Source: Amycolatopsis roodepoortensis (lineage in GTDB: Bacteria; Actinomycetota; Actinomycetes; Mycobacteriales; Pseudonocardiaceae). Taken from it: a stretch of DNA of 64,000 nucleotides. The stretch is from NCBI RefSeq assembly GCF_014873915.1, contig NZ_JADBEJ010000001.1:1550001-1614000 (forward strand). Direction: 5' to 3'. Of the stretch, positions 52,661-61,464 are shown one piece after another. Each line of letters starts with the position of its first letter. The first letter of the stretch is position 1. The translations under genes were made by a program, and so were the position numbers. The notes below the pieces were generated by a model that did not search any database, had not been told where the DNA came from, and saw only the letters and a program-made list of their open reading frames with translations.

Positions 52661-54393
52661 CAGGCGGCCTCCTGCTCGGTCAGCTGGGACAGCACGATCT
52701 CCCGGTAGGTCTCGTTCGTGTCCATGAGTTCGGTATGGGTTCCGCTGCCGACGACGCGGCCTTCGTCGAGGACGACGATGCGGTCGGCGTGGCGGATCGT
52801 GCTGACCCGCTGCGCGACGATGACCACGGTCGCCTCGGCGGTCTCGGCCGTGAGCGCCCGCCGCAGCGCGGCGTCGGTCGCGTAGTCGAGGGCGGAGAAG
52901 GAGTCGTCGAAGAGGTAGATCTCGGGGCGCCGTACCAGCATCCGCGCGATCGCGAGCCGCTGCCGCTGCCCGCCCGAGACGTTGGTCCCGCCCTGGGCGA
53001 TGGGGGAGTCCAGCCCCTCGGGCATGCGCTCGACGAAGTCCTTGCCCTGGGCCACCTCCAGCGCGTGCCAGAGCTCTTCGTCGGTGGCGTCGGATTTGCC
53101 GTAGCGGAGATTGCTCGCCACCGTCCCGGCGAACAGGTACGGCTTCTGCGGCACCAGCCCGACGGCGTCGGAGAGCACGGTCTGATCCAGTTCCCGGACG
53201 TCGACGCCGTCGACCCGCACGGAGCCGCCGGTGGCGTCCATCAGCCGGGGGATCAGGTTGAGCAGTGTGGTCTTGCCGCTGCCGGTGCTGCCGATGATCG
53301 CGGTGGTCTCGCCGGGCAGGGCCAGCAGCGAGATGTCCTGGAGCACCGGCTTCTCCGCGCCGGGGTACCGGAATTCCACATCGGACAGTTCGAGCCGACC
53401 GTGCACCTCGCCGGGGCTGACCGGGTTCGCCGGGAGGACGACGCTGGTGTGCGTGTCGAGCACCTCGGTGATGCGTTCGGCGCTGACCTCGGCGCGGGGC
53501 ACCATCATGAACATGAAGGTGGCCATCATGACCGCCATCAGGATCTGCATCAGGTACGACAGGAACGCGGTGAGCGCGCCGATCTGCATGCTGCCGTCGT
53601 CGATGCGCAGCCCGCCGAACCACAGCACGGCGACGCTGGAGGCGTTCATCACGAGCATGACGATCGGGAACATCAGGGCCATCAGCCTGCCGACGACGAG
53701 CGAGACGTCCAGCAGTTCGGTGTCGGCCTTGGTGAACCGCCGCCGTTCGTGCGTGTCCTTGACGAACGCCCTGATCACGCGGATGCCCATGATCTGCTCG
53801 CGCAGGATCTGGTTGATCTTGTCGATGCGTTCCTGCATCAGCCGGAACGCCGGGCGCATCTTCGCGATGATGACCCCGACCGAGACGCCCAGGATCGGCA
53901 CCGCGAGCACGAGCAGCCACGAAAGGGTGACGTCCTGGTTCAGCGCCATGATGATGCCGCCGAAGCACATGATCGGCGCGGACACCATCAGGGTGAAGGC
54001 CATCAACGTCAGCATCTGCACCTGCTGGACGTCGTTGGTGGTGCGGGTGATCAGCGACGGCGTCCCGAACTGGCCGACCTCACGGGCGGAGAAGTCCTGG
54101 ACGCGGTGGAAGATCGCGCCGCGGACGTCCCGGCCGACCGCCATCGCGGTCCGGGCGCCGTAGTAGACCGCGCCGATCGAGCAGGCGATCTGCACCAGCG
54201 ACACCAGCAGCATGACGCCGCCGACACCGAGGATGTAGTCGATGTCGCCGGTGACCACACCGCCGTCGATGATGTCGGCGTTCAGGGTGGGGAGGTAGAG
54301 CCCGGCGAGGGTCTGGACGAACTGCAGCAGCACGATGAGCCACAGGTCTCGCCGGTACGGGCGCAGGTGAATGCGCAACAGCTTGGTCAGCAC
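52660..54393 (-). CDS. ABC exporter half-transporter A (degenerate Walker B)
   Basis: A 577-residue half-transporter: six membrane helices in residues 1-310, then an ATPase with Walker A GSTGSGKTT, a standard signature NVSGGQRQR and Walker B IYLFDDSFSALD, in which Asp stands where the catalytic Glu normally is. Paired with the other subunit this gives one active site and one degenerate site, a known pattern for heterodimeric exporters. It lies 30 bases downstream of the TetR gene in the same direction. Confidence 0.93.
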   Translation of the reverse strand: MLTKLLRIHLRPYRRDLWLIVLLQFVQTLAGLYLPTLNADIIDGGVVTGDIDYILGVGGVMLLVSLVQIACSIGAVYYGARTAMAVGRDVRGAIFHRVQDFSAREVGQFGTPSLITRTTNDVQQVQMLTLMAFTLMVSAPIMCFGGIIMALNQDVTLSWLLVLAVPILGVSVGVIIAKMRPAFRLMQERIDKINQILREQIMGIRVIRAFVKDTHERRRFTKADTELLDVSLVVGRLMALMFPIVMLVMNASSVAVLWFGGLRIDDGSMQIGALTAFLSYLMQILMAVMMATFMFMMVPRAEVSAERITEVLDTHTSVVLPANPVSPGEVHGRLELSDVEFRYPGAEKPVLQDISLLALPGETTAIIGSTGSGKTTLLNLIPRLMDATGGSVRVDGVDVRELDQTVLSDAVGLVPQKPYLFAGTVASNLRYGKSDATDEELWHALEVAQGKDFVERMPEGLDSPIAQGGTNVSGGQRQRLAIARMLVRRPEIYLFDDSFSALDYATDAALRRALTAETAEATVVIVAQRVSTIRHADRIVVLDEGRVVGSGTHTELMDTNETYREIVLSQLTEQEAA

Positions 54394-54423
54394 AACGGTT
54401 TCTCCCCAGTGGTGGGTCGGGTG

Positions 54424-55041
54424 TTACTTCTTGTTCGGGCCGGTGAGCGAGGGGATCCCCGCCGCGGCCTCGTGCAGGAGGACCTCGAGCGTCTCCAGGA
54501 ACGGCCTGGAGTCCTCGTCGACCAGCCAGCTGAAGAACGCGGTCTTCACCGCGGACTCCACGATCGCCGCCATGAGCCGCGCGTTCAACGCGTTTTCCGG
54601 GCCCGCGCCCGCGCGCTCCAGGATGGCGTCCGCCAGTACCTGCTCGACCTTGGCGTGCGCTTTGAGGAACTCACCCTGCACGGACGGATGCAAGAGCAGC
54701 GACCGCGCCAGCTCGACCGAGCCGCGGTTCGGTTCCCCCAGGCTGCCGTAGGCTTCCAGCGTCGCGGCGCCGACCGCCTCCCACAGTGTCTCTTCCGAAG
54801 GCCGCTCCCGCAGCGCCTCCCGCAGAAGCTCCTGCCGTTCGACGATGAACGAGCAGATCGCCTCCTCCTTGCTGGAGAAGTAGTTGTTGAACGTGCGCGG
54901 GGAGACGCCCACGGCGGTGGCGATGTCCTCGACGCGGACCTGTTCGACGCCCTTCTCCATGGCGAGCTTGAGCGCTGCCTCGCTCATGGCGCGCCGGGCC
55001 GCGCGCTTCTTGCGTTCACGCAGTCCCAAGGGTTCGGTCAT
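54424..55041 (-). CDS. TetR-family regulator of the ABC exporter
   Basis: A 205-residue repressor with an N-terminal helix-turn-helix (VRVEDIATAVGVSPRTFNNYF, about residues 35-55) and a helical ligand-binding domain. It is the first gene of an operon with the two ABC half-transporters, and a 15-base dyad lies 20 bases upstream of its start. The likely role is repression that is lifted by a transported compound. Confidence 0.92.
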   Translation of the reverse strand: MTEPLGLRERKKRAARRAMSEAALKLAMEKGVEQVRVEDIATAVGVSPRTFNNYFSSKEEAICSFIVERQELLREALRERPSEETLWEAVGAATLEAYGSLGEPNRGSVELARSLLLHPSVQGEFLKAHAKVEQVLADAILERAGAGPENALNARLMAAIVESAVKTAFFSWLVDEDSRPFLETLEVLLHEAAAGIPSLTGPNKK

Positions 55042-55061
55042 GCCGTCAGCCTAAGGAAAAG

Positions 55062-55076
55062 TTGCGTGGCACGCAA
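55062..55076. promoter_or_regulatory. Operator dyad TTGCGTG-G-CACGCAA
   Basis: A perfect 15-base inverted repeat, TTGCGTGGCACGCAA, placed 20 bases upstream of the tetR start, where autorepression of the tetR-ABC operon would be expected. Size and symmetry are typical for TetR operators. Confidence 0.6.
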
Positions 55077-55312
55077 ATTTCTGCGCAGTCCGCACTTTTC
55101 GGACATCCCCCGTGGCGCGGAACACTCAGATGCAGCCGAATGGCCTAGCGCGCCGCGCTCACCAGCCGTAACGCGTTCGTGACCACGTCACTGCCAGCGG
55201 TTGAACGGAAACCGACTGTGGACACGGATAGTGACTTCTGCTTGCATGGCCGTCGTTGTGCTGGGGAGTGCGACACGGGTCCGGGTATGCGAAGAGAAAG
55301 AAGTGGAAGCAC

Positions 55313-56539
55313 ATGGTGACGCGGGCTCGAGGCTTGCTTGACCGCTCACGGGTTCTTCTGGACCGTTCCAGGGTCGCCGCGGCGCAGTTCCTCGCCGCCC
55401 CGCCCCGGCACGCTCCGTCGGCTCCGCCTGGCGAACCGGAGGTGGAGCAGAGGCCCGCCGTGGAGGCTCCGGACGCCGGCGCGCTCGCCGGGGTCTGCTC
55501 CAATGTCGCGCTGCGCGACCTCAACCTGCTCGACCAGCTGCTCGCGCAGCTGGAGACGATGGAGGCGGGGGAGGAGAACTCCGACCGCCTCGCCGAGCTC
55601 TACCGGCTCGACCACCTGGCGACCCGGTTGCGGCGCAACGCCGAGAACCTGCGCGTCCTCGCCGGCCGCGACGCCGACGACACGACGGCCGGGATCTCGT
55701 CGGTGCTCGACGTGATGCGGGCCGCGATGTCGTCGATCGACCACTACTCACGGATCACGATCGGCCGGGTCGTTTCGCTCGGTGTCGTCGGTTTCGCCGC
55801 CGAAGACGTCAGCCGGATCCTCGCGGAACTGTTCGACAACGCCGCGAACCAGTCCTCGCCGAGTTCGCCGGTCAGCGTCAGCGCGCACCTCACCGAACAG
55901 GGCAGCGTGCTGATCCGCATCGAGGACGAGGGCATCGGCATGCCGCCCGAACGCCTCGCGGCGCTGAACGAGCGGCTGGCGGCCGGTCCGGTGCTCGACG
56001 ACGATTCCGTGCGGCATATGGGACTCGCGGTCGTCGGCAGGCTCGCCGACCGGCACGAGATCACCGTCAAACTCGACCGCCGCACCCCGCACGGCACGGT
56101 CGCGACCGTGCTGCTGCCGGTCCCGGTGGTGTCGGAACTGGCCGAGAAGCAGTGGTCCGGTTCGCAGACCGTCGTGCTGCCGCAGGCCAGGATCACCAAC
56201 GGAGCGCCCGTGGGAACGCCGGTCGCGACACCGTCCGGCCTGCCGCGGCGCCGCCCGGCCCCTTCGGCGGCACCGGAACCGGAACGGAAGCCCAGCCCGC
56301 GTCCGCGCACGGCCTTCGAGCCGCCCGCCGCCGGTGGCACCACGGCCAGCGGCCTGCCGCGCCGGGTTTCCCGCAGTATCAGGACTTTGCCCGACGAACC
56401 GGCCCCGCCGACCACCCCGCCCGCCGACGCGGCGGACGGGCACGAAGCGCTGCTGGCCGACCTCGATGCCTTCACCGACGGCGAGCGTGCCGCCCTCGAC
56501 GACCGGCACGAGCGTGAGACCGGAGGAAACACCCAGTGA
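55313..56539 (+). CDS. Conservon histidine kinase-like protein (CvnA-type)
   Basis: A 408-residue protein resembling the kinase component of actinomycete conservons but without a sensory membrane domain. The H-box-like helix reads RLYRLDHLATRLRRNAENL, then an HATPase domain with LAELFDNAANQSSP and IRIEDEGIGMPPERL, and a long Pro/Arg-rich C-terminal tail. It starts at the ATG after AGTGGAAGCAC. The stop overlaps the roadblock gene (GTGA). Confidence 0.9.
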   Translation: MVTRARGLLDRSRVLLDRSRVAAAQFLAAPPRHAPSAPPGEPEVEQRPAVEAPDAGALAGVCSNVALRDLNLLDQLLAQLETMEAGEENSDRLAELYRLDHLATRLRRNAENLRVLAGRDADDTTAGISSVLDVMRAAMSSIDHYSRITIGRVVSLGVVGFAAEDVSRILAELFDNAANQSSPSSPVSVSAHLTEQGSVLIRIEDEGIGMPPERLAALNERLAAGPVLDDDSVRHMGLAVVGRLADRHEITVKLDRRTPHGTVATVLLPVPVVSELAEKQWSGSQTVVLPQARITNGAPVGTPVATPSGLPRRRPAPSAAPEPERKPSPRPRTAFEPPAAGGTTASGLPRRVSRSIRTLPDEPAPPTTPPADAADGHEALLADLDAFTDGERAALDDRHERETGGNTQ

Positions 56540-56970
56540 CCGCCCAGGACGCGACCACGGATTTCACGTGGTTGCTCGACGACTTCGTGCGCAAGGTGCA
56601 CGGTGCCAGCCACGCGCTGATCATGTCCGTCGACGGTTTTCCTTTGACCGCTTCGGAATCGGTTTCCAGTGACGACGCCGAGCAGCTCGCGGCGATCGCG
56701 AGCGGCCTGCTCAGCCTCGCGGGCAACAGCGCGGCGCTGTTCGGCAAGGGCAACTGCGAGCAGATCATCATCCGGCTCACCCGCGGGTACTTCCTGTTCA
56801 TGGGGATCGGTGCCGAGGCGGGGCTCGCGGTGCTCACCGAACCGGACTGCGACATGAAGGTCGTCGCCTACGAGATGACCCAGTTCATCACCAACGCCGG
56901 TCACGCGCTCACCCCCGAGGTGCGAGCGGGACTCCGGCAGGTCCTGACCGCCCGACGGCCGCAGGCCTGA
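56536..56970 (+). CDS. Roadblock/LC7-domain protein (CvnB-type)
   Basis: A 144-residue roadblock/LC7 protein, likely a regulator of the GTPase encoded downstream. The start reads FTWLLDDFVRKVHGASHALIMSVDG and the fold ends with LTEPDCDMKVVAYEMTQF. The GTG start is coupled to the kinase stop. Confidence 0.93.
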   Translation: MTAQDATTDFTWLLDDFVRKVHGASHALIMSVDGFPLTASESVSSDDAEQLAAIASGLLSLAGNSAALFGKGNCEQIIIRLTRGYFLFMGIGAEAGLAVLTEPDCDMKVVAYEMTQFITNAGHALTPEVRAGLRQVLTARRPQA

Positions 56971-56989
56971 GAATCCGGAGAAGGAAGGG

Positions 56990-57373
56990 ATGACCGTGTC
57001 CAGCGACCAATCTCCGGACCGGCCCGTCAAGATGCGCAGCCGCAGAATCCGGCCGTACGCGCTGACCGGCGGCCGGACCAAGAGCAGCCAGCTGCTGCTG
57101 GTGGAGACCCTGATCTCGGTCCCGCGTTACGACCCGTCACTGGCCGAGGCGCTGATGCCCGAATCGCGCTCGCTGTACGAGCGCGCCCGCGAACGCTCGT
57201 CGATCGCCGAGCTTTCGGTGGGACTGGATCTGCCACTGGGCGTGGTCCGGGTGCTCGTCGGCGACCTCGCCACCCAGGGCGCCGTCTTCGTGCACCCGAC
57301 GGCCCACGCCTACAACCACGATACGAACGTGCTCGAGAGGATCCTCGATGGACTCAAGCGCCTCCCGGTCTGA
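56990..57373 (+). CDS. DUF742 protein (CvnC-type)
   Basis: A 127-residue DUF742 protein with the typical RIRPYALTGGRTKSS start and a C-terminal winged-helix-like part (IAELSVGLDLPLGVVRVLVG). Third gene of the conservon; its last 26 bases overlap the start of the GTPase gene. Biochemical role unknown. Confidence 0.93.
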   Translation: MTVSSDQSPDRPVKMRSRRIRPYALTGGRTKSSQLLLVETLISVPRYDPSLAEALMPESRSLYERARERSSIAELSVGLDLPLGVVRVLVGDLATQGAVFVHPTAHAYNHDTNVLERILDGLKRLPV

Positions 57374-57965
57374 CGCCGATCTGCTGGCGATCTCCGCCAA
57401 GATCGTGGTCGCCGGTGGATTCGGCGTGGGCAAGACGACGTTCGTCGGCTCCGTCTCCGAGGTCCCCCCGCTGAGCAACGAGGCCTGGATGACCGAGGCG
57501 GGCGCCGGCGTCGACGAACTGGTGCCGCCCGGAACCAAATCCACCACCACGGTCGCGATGGACTTCGGCCGGATCACCCTGCGTGAAGACCTGCTCCTGT
57601 ACCTGTTCGGCACTCCCGGACAGGCCCGGTTCTGGTTCCTCTGGGACGACCTCTCGCGCGGCGCGCTCGGCGCCGTCGTACTGGTCGACACCAGCCGGAT
57701 CGACCAGTCGTTCGCCGCGATCAACTACTTCGAGAACGACTCCGAGCTGCCGTTCATCGTCGCGGTCAACCAGTTCGAGGGCATGCCGGTGCACGACCTC
57801 GAAGAGGTGCGCGACGCGCTGGCGCTGTCCCCGGACATCCCGCTGGTCACCTGTGACGCCCGCGACCCGAAGTCGGCGGTCGCGACGCTGCAGGAACTGG
57901 TGTCGCACACGCTGTCCCTCGCGGTGGTCTCCGGGCCTGGCCGTGAGTTCGCTTCACTCAGCTGA
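57348..57965 (+). CDS. Conservon small GTPase (CvnD-type)
   Basis: A 205-residue Ras-like/MglA-type GTPase. The P-loop is VVAGGFGVGKTTFVG, the switch II region LYLFGTPGQARF and the base-specificity motif VAVNQFEG. With the roadblock and DUF742 proteins it should form a membrane-associated switch that in Streptomyces influences development and antibiotic production. The ATG overlaps the DUF742 gene. Confidence 0.94.
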   Translation: MDSSASRSDADLLAISAKIVVAGGFGVGKTTFVGSVSEVPPLSNEAWMTEAGAGVDELVPPGTKSTTTVAMDFGRITLREDLLLYLFGTPGQARFWFLWDDLSRGALGAVVLVDTSRIDQSFAAINYFENDSELPFIVAVNQFEGMPVHDLEEVRDALALSPDIPLVTCDARDPKSAVATLQELVSHTLSLAVVSGPGREFASLS

Positions 57966-57990
57966 ACGGGTTCTGGGAGGAACACAGAGG

Positions 57991-59217
57991 ATGCGCAAGG
58001 TTCTGATCGTCGGTGCCGGGCAGTCGGGATTGCAGCTGGCCTTGAGCCTGCTCGCCCACGACTACGACGTCACGGTGATGTCGGCGCGGACGCCGGACGA
58101 GATCCGCTCCGGCAAGGTGATGTCGACCCAGTGCATGTTCGACTCCGCTCTGCAGCACGAGCGGGACCACAAGCTGAACCTGTGGGAGGAAGAGACCGTC
58201 AAGGTCGAGGGGCTCGGCGTCTCCATCGCGGGGCCGGACTCCAGCCGGGTGCTGGACTGGTTCGGGCCGCTGGAGCACTACGCGCAGTCGGTCGACCAGC
58301 GGGTGAAGATGGCCGCCTGGCTGGAGCTGGTGGAGGATCGCGGCGGCAAGGTCGTCATCCACGGCGTCACCACCTCGGATCTGGCTCCACTGGCGAAGCT
58401 GTACGACCTGGTCGTCATCGCGGCGGGCAAGGGCGAGCTGGTCCAGCTGTTCGACCGGATCCCGGAGCGTTCGCCCTACACCGAACCCCAGCGCGCGCTT
58501 TCGCTCGCTTACGTGCACGGTGTCGAGCGGCGGCCCGAGCACCCGGACAAGGCGGCGGTGCGGTTCAACATCATCCCCGGCGTGGGTGAGCTGTTCATGA
58601 TCCCCGCGTACACGCTGAGCGGGAACTGCGACATCCTCTTCTTCGAGGGGGTCCCCGGCGGCCCGCTCGACTGCTGGGACGACCGGCCGACGCCGCAGCA
58701 GCATCTCGACCGGATCCTGTCGCTGATGAAGCAGTTCCTCCCGTGGGAGTACGAGCGGTCCCGGAACGCCGTGCTGACCGACGACAAGGCGACGCTGGCC
58801 GGCGGGTACACGCCGGTCGTGCGGAACGCGGTCGGCAAGCTGGACTCGGGGACCGCGGTGCTCGGCATGGCCGACGTCGTGGTGGCCAACGACCCGATCA
58901 CCGGCCAGGGCTCCAACAACGCGAGCCACTGCGCGGCGTCCTATCTGGACTCGATCCTCGAACGCGGCGACAAGCCGTTCGACGAGGAGTGGATGTCCGC
59001 GTCGTTCGAGAAGTACTGGGAGTACGCCCAGCACGTGACGATCTGGACCAACGCGATGCTGCAGCCGCCGCCCCCGCACGTGCTCCAGATCATCGGCGCG
59101 GCGGGGGAGAAGCCGGCCGTGGCGCGGCGGTTCGCGAACGGGTTCTCCGATCCGACCGACTTCCAGCACTGGTTCCTGGACCCCGCGAAAGCCGAGAAGT
59201 ACCTGGCCGAGGTCTGA
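57991..59217 (+). CDS. StyA-like FAD-dependent styrene/indole monooxygenase family protein
   Basis: A 408-residue flavoprotein of the styrene monooxygenase StyA group. The FAD-binding start VLIVGAGQSGLQLALSLL is followed by family segments such as STQCMFDSALQHERDHKLN and ADVVVANDPITGQGSNNAS. Family members epoxidise or hydroxylate using FADH2 supplied by a separate reductase (StyB); no reductase gene is next to it. It begins 25 bases after the conservon GTPase and reads in the same direction, so it may be an effector of that system. Confidence 0.88.
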   Translation: MRKVLIVGAGQSGLQLALSLLAHDYDVTVMSARTPDEIRSGKVMSTQCMFDSALQHERDHKLNLWEEETVKVEGLGVSIAGPDSSRVLDWFGPLEHYAQSVDQRVKMAAWLELVEDRGGKVVIHGVTTSDLAPLAKLYDLVVIAAGKGELVQLFDRIPERSPYTEPQRALSLAYVHGVERRPEHPDKAAVRFNIIPGVGELFMIPAYTLSGNCDILFFEGVPGGPLDCWDDRPTPQQHLDRILSLMKQFLPWEYERSRNAVLTDDKATLAGGYTPVVRNAVGKLDSGTAVLGMADVVVANDPITGQGSNNASHCAASYLDSILERGDKPFDEEWMSASFEKYWEYAQHVTIWTNAMLQPPPPHVLQIIGAAGEKPAVARRFANGFSDPTDFQHWFLDPAKAEKYLAEV

Positions 59218-59224
59218 TTCCGGG

Positions 59225-59266
59225 ACCGCGACAGTCCCGCGATCGGGTTCGCGGGACTGTCGCGGT
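59225..59266 (+). terminator. Hairpin after StyA-like gene
   Basis: Perfect 17-bp stem (59225-59241 with 59250-59266; ACCGCGACAGTCCCGCG) with an eight-base loop, seven bases beyond the stop codon. Confidence 0.75.
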
Positions 59267-59335
59267 GCGCCGTTTCGGGCTACCGTGGTCACCGTGTGTG
59301 AGTACGGTCGGTGACGGCAGCGGAGGTGCGGCTCG

Positions 59336-60190
59336 ATGCGTTCGATGTGGAAGGGCTCGGTGTCCTTCGGGCTGGTGAGCATCCCGATCCAGCTCTACGC
59401 GGCCACCGAGAACAAGAACGTCTCGCTGCGCCAGGTGCACGAGGCCGACGGCGGCCGGATCCAGTACAAACGGTTCTGCACGATCGACGGCGAGGAAGTG
59501 CCCTACGCCGAGATCGCCAAGGGCTACGAACTGCCCGACGGCGAGATGGTCGTGCTCACCGACGAGGACATGTCCGAGCTGCCACTGGCGTCGTCGCGGG
59601 CGATCGACGTGCTCGAGTTCGTGCCGCTGGAGTCCATCGACCCGATCCAGTTCGACAAGACCTACTACCTCGAACCGCAGAAGAACGCCGTCAAACCGTA
59701 CGTGGTCCTGCGTGACGCGCTGCAGAAGGCGAGCCACGTGGCGGTCGCGAAGGTCGCCATCCGGCAGCGGGAGACGCTCGCGATCCTGCGCGTCCACAGC
59801 GATGTCCTGACGATGACGACGATGTTGTGGCCCGACGAGGTCCGCGTTCCCGATTTCGGGTTCCTGCACGAGGATCCGCCGCAGGTGCGGCCGCAGGAGC
59901 TGACGATGGCGGGCTCGCTGATCGATTCGCTCTCGGAGCCGGTGTTCGAGCAGGAGAAGTACAGCGATTCGTACCGCGAGGCACTGGAGGCCATGATCGA
60001 GGCCAAGGCCGCGGGCAGCCAGACGACGAAACCGAAGGTCGTCGGCGCGAAGGCCGACGTCGTCGACCTCATGGAAGCCTTGCAGGCCAGTGTGAGTGAG
60101 GCGAAGAAGAGCCGGAAGCCCGCGGCGGCGAAGAAGGCCACAGCGGCCAAGAAACCCGCGTCGGCCAAGCGAACCCCGAAGAGCGCCTGA
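59336..60190 (+). CDS. ku: Ku DNA end-binding protein
   Basis: A 284-residue bacterial Ku that binds double-strand ends for nonhomologous end joining. It starts MRSMWKGSVSFGLVSIPIQL, the family hallmark, with YKRFCTIDGEEVPYAEIAKG and a C-terminal Lys/Ala-rich tail (AAAKKATAAKKPASAKR) that probably contacts DNA. The LigD-like gene in this window has lost its ligase residues, so the active NHEJ ligase is expected elsewhere. Confidence 0.96.
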   Translation: MRSMWKGSVSFGLVSIPIQLYAATENKNVSLRQVHEADGGRIQYKRFCTIDGEEVPYAEIAKGYELPDGEMVVLTDEDMSELPLASSRAIDVLEFVPLESIDPIQFDKTYYLEPQKNAVKPYVVLRDALQKASHVAVAKVAIRQRETLAILRVHSDVLTMTTMLWPDEVRVPDFGFLHEDPPQVRPQELTMAGSLIDSLSEPVFEQEKYSDSYREALEAMIEAKAAGSQTTKPKVVGAKADVVDLMEALQASVSEAKKSRKPAAAKKATAAKKPASAKRTPKSA

Positions 60191-60341
60191 CTCTCCTTTG
60201 TGGACGGTTGTGCCCGGTGTCACCGCACCGGGTGCGCCGACACGCCGCGCGTATGCCGGAATTTGTCGCCCCTCGGTGGTAGTAAGGCAATCGAGGAGAA
60301 CTTTTCCGAAGCGATCTTCGAATCTGATCGCGGGAGGCGGC

Positions 60342-60554
60342 ATGAACATGGAGTGCGCGTTCTGCGCCGGCGAGCTCGATCACTGCCACGGGACCCTGGT
60401 GGTCCACGTCGACGGTGGTTTCACCGAATGCAGCGAAGACGGCTGCGTCGACCTCGACTTCCTCCGGCACACGCTGACGATCGACTGCTTCGACGTCGAC
60501 GGCGGCTGCTCGTGCGCGGAGATGGCGGCCGAGCTGCTGCTGCGGGCTTCTTGA
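60342..60554 (+). CDS. Small Cys/His-rich protein, unknown
   Basis: A 70-residue protein starting MNMECAFCAGELDHCHG, with further cysteines in TECSEDGCVD, the DCF segment and GGCSCAEM. The spacing suggests one or two zinc sites. GGGAGG lies directly upstream of the ATG. It follows ku by about 150 bases. I do not recognise the family; a small zinc-binding regulator is one guess. Confidence 0.65.
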   Translation: MNMECAFCAGELDHCHGTLVVHVDGGFTECSEDGCVDLDFLRHTLTIDCFDVDGGCSCAEMAAELLLRAS

Positions 60555-60711
60555 CCGGCGGCCAATACACCAGTCCGGCCCGATTCGGGCGTTCGTGCCC
60601 GATTGCCACTCGAAGGTGTATGCGTTCGTGTACATCGCGGGCCGGAATGTGTTAACTATGACGGGGTCCTCCGGCTCTCCCTCCCCCTCGGAGCCGGGGG
60701 GCCCCTTCATG

Positions 60712-60933
60712 TCACGGTGCTTCCTTCGCGGTGTCGTGGATCGGCGCCCCGTTGTAGGAGCGTATGGCCTCCCAAACGCCGTCTCCGTCTGCGTAGTCAC
60801 GCGCGGGCAGCGTGCCCAGAGGGCCCAGGACGTCGTCGCCCGCTCCGGCCGCGGCGGCGGCCCGTAGGAGTTCGTCGCGTCCACACGGGTACTTGGCGCC
60901 CGTCAAGTACGGGCGAGGGTCCGTCCCTGGCAT
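60712..60933 (-). CDS. DUF2795 protein
   Basis: A 73-residue protein of the DUF2795 family: PYLTGAKYPCGRDELLRAA then GPLGTLPARDYADGDGVWEAI, which is essentially the whole domain. Function unknown. The ATG is preceded by GGAGGGAGAG; upstream in-frame starts would include hairpin sequence. Confidence 0.82.
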   Translation of the reverse strand: MPGTDPRPYLTGAKYPCGRDELLRAAAAAGAGDDVLGPLGTLPARDYADGDGVWEAIRSYNGAPIHDTAKEAP

Positions 60934-60986
60934 CGGCTCTCCCTCCTTCTCCTCGTCCGGGGTGGGTACCCGGTGGGCGGAGTACG

Positions 60987-61040
60987 AAAACGGCCCGGGC
61001 ACCCGGCGTGAGGGGAACGCCGGGTGCCCGGGCCGTTTTT
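60987..61040. terminator. Bidirectional Rho-independent terminator
   Basis: Perfect 22-bp stem (60987-61008 with 61019-61040) including an A-tract at one foot and a T-tract at the other, with a ten-base loop; core GGCCCGGGCACCCGGCG. It separates the DUF2795 and DUF6131 genes and can stop transcription on both strands. Confidence 0.85.
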
Positions 61041-61082
61041 CAGCGCGGTACCGGGGGCTCGGTACCGGTTCGGTCCAGGTGC

Positions 61083-61238
61083 TCAGTACCAGTGGGCGCG
61101 ACCGCCGATGGCCTTCCCGGTGTTCCCGAGAACGGCCAGGATGATGCCGATGACCGCCAGCGCGATCCCGATCGAGTACAGGACGGGGATGCTGGCGATG
61201 ACACCGACGACAATCAGGATGACGCCGAGAATGATCAC
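61083..61238 (-). CDS. Small DUF6131-like membrane protein
   Basis: A 51-residue protein with two membrane helices (IILGVILIVVGVIASIPVL and SIGIALAVIGIILAVLG) and a polar end GGRAHWY, matching the small DUF6131 family. The GTG has GGAGAAGG upstream. Function unknown. It is read away from the terminator at 60987. Confidence 0.75.
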   Translation of the reverse strand: MIILGVILIVVGVIASIPVLYSIGIALAVIGIILAVLGNTGKAIGGRAHWY

Positions 61239-61464
61239 GGGAACACCTTCTCCTTCGTAGTCGCCCGGCCCGAGTGCAGCCGGGGTGTGGCTACTGGAGG
61301 GATTCCCGCCACGATCGGGGCGAAAACAGGTCCATCCGGCCGAAGTTTTCACGCATTCGGCCTAGTGGCCGCCGGCTTCGTGAGTGGCAAGGACGGCTGA
61401 AGGCGGCACGGACTTGGTAATCGCCACTTCGCCCCCTGTGCATCAGCAGCCACAACGACTGCGC

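Noticed and set aside
50636..53968. 1110-residue fusion of the second ABC gene with an upstream frame
   Set aside because: Upstream residues are the wrong frame of the first ABC gene; the ATG at 52660 overlaps that gene's stop as expected for separate half-transporters.
57583..57990. Extended start of the StyA-like gene into the GTPase gene
   Set aside because: The extra 136 residues are a shadow frame of the GTPase; the ATG at 57991 begins directly with the FAD-binding motif.
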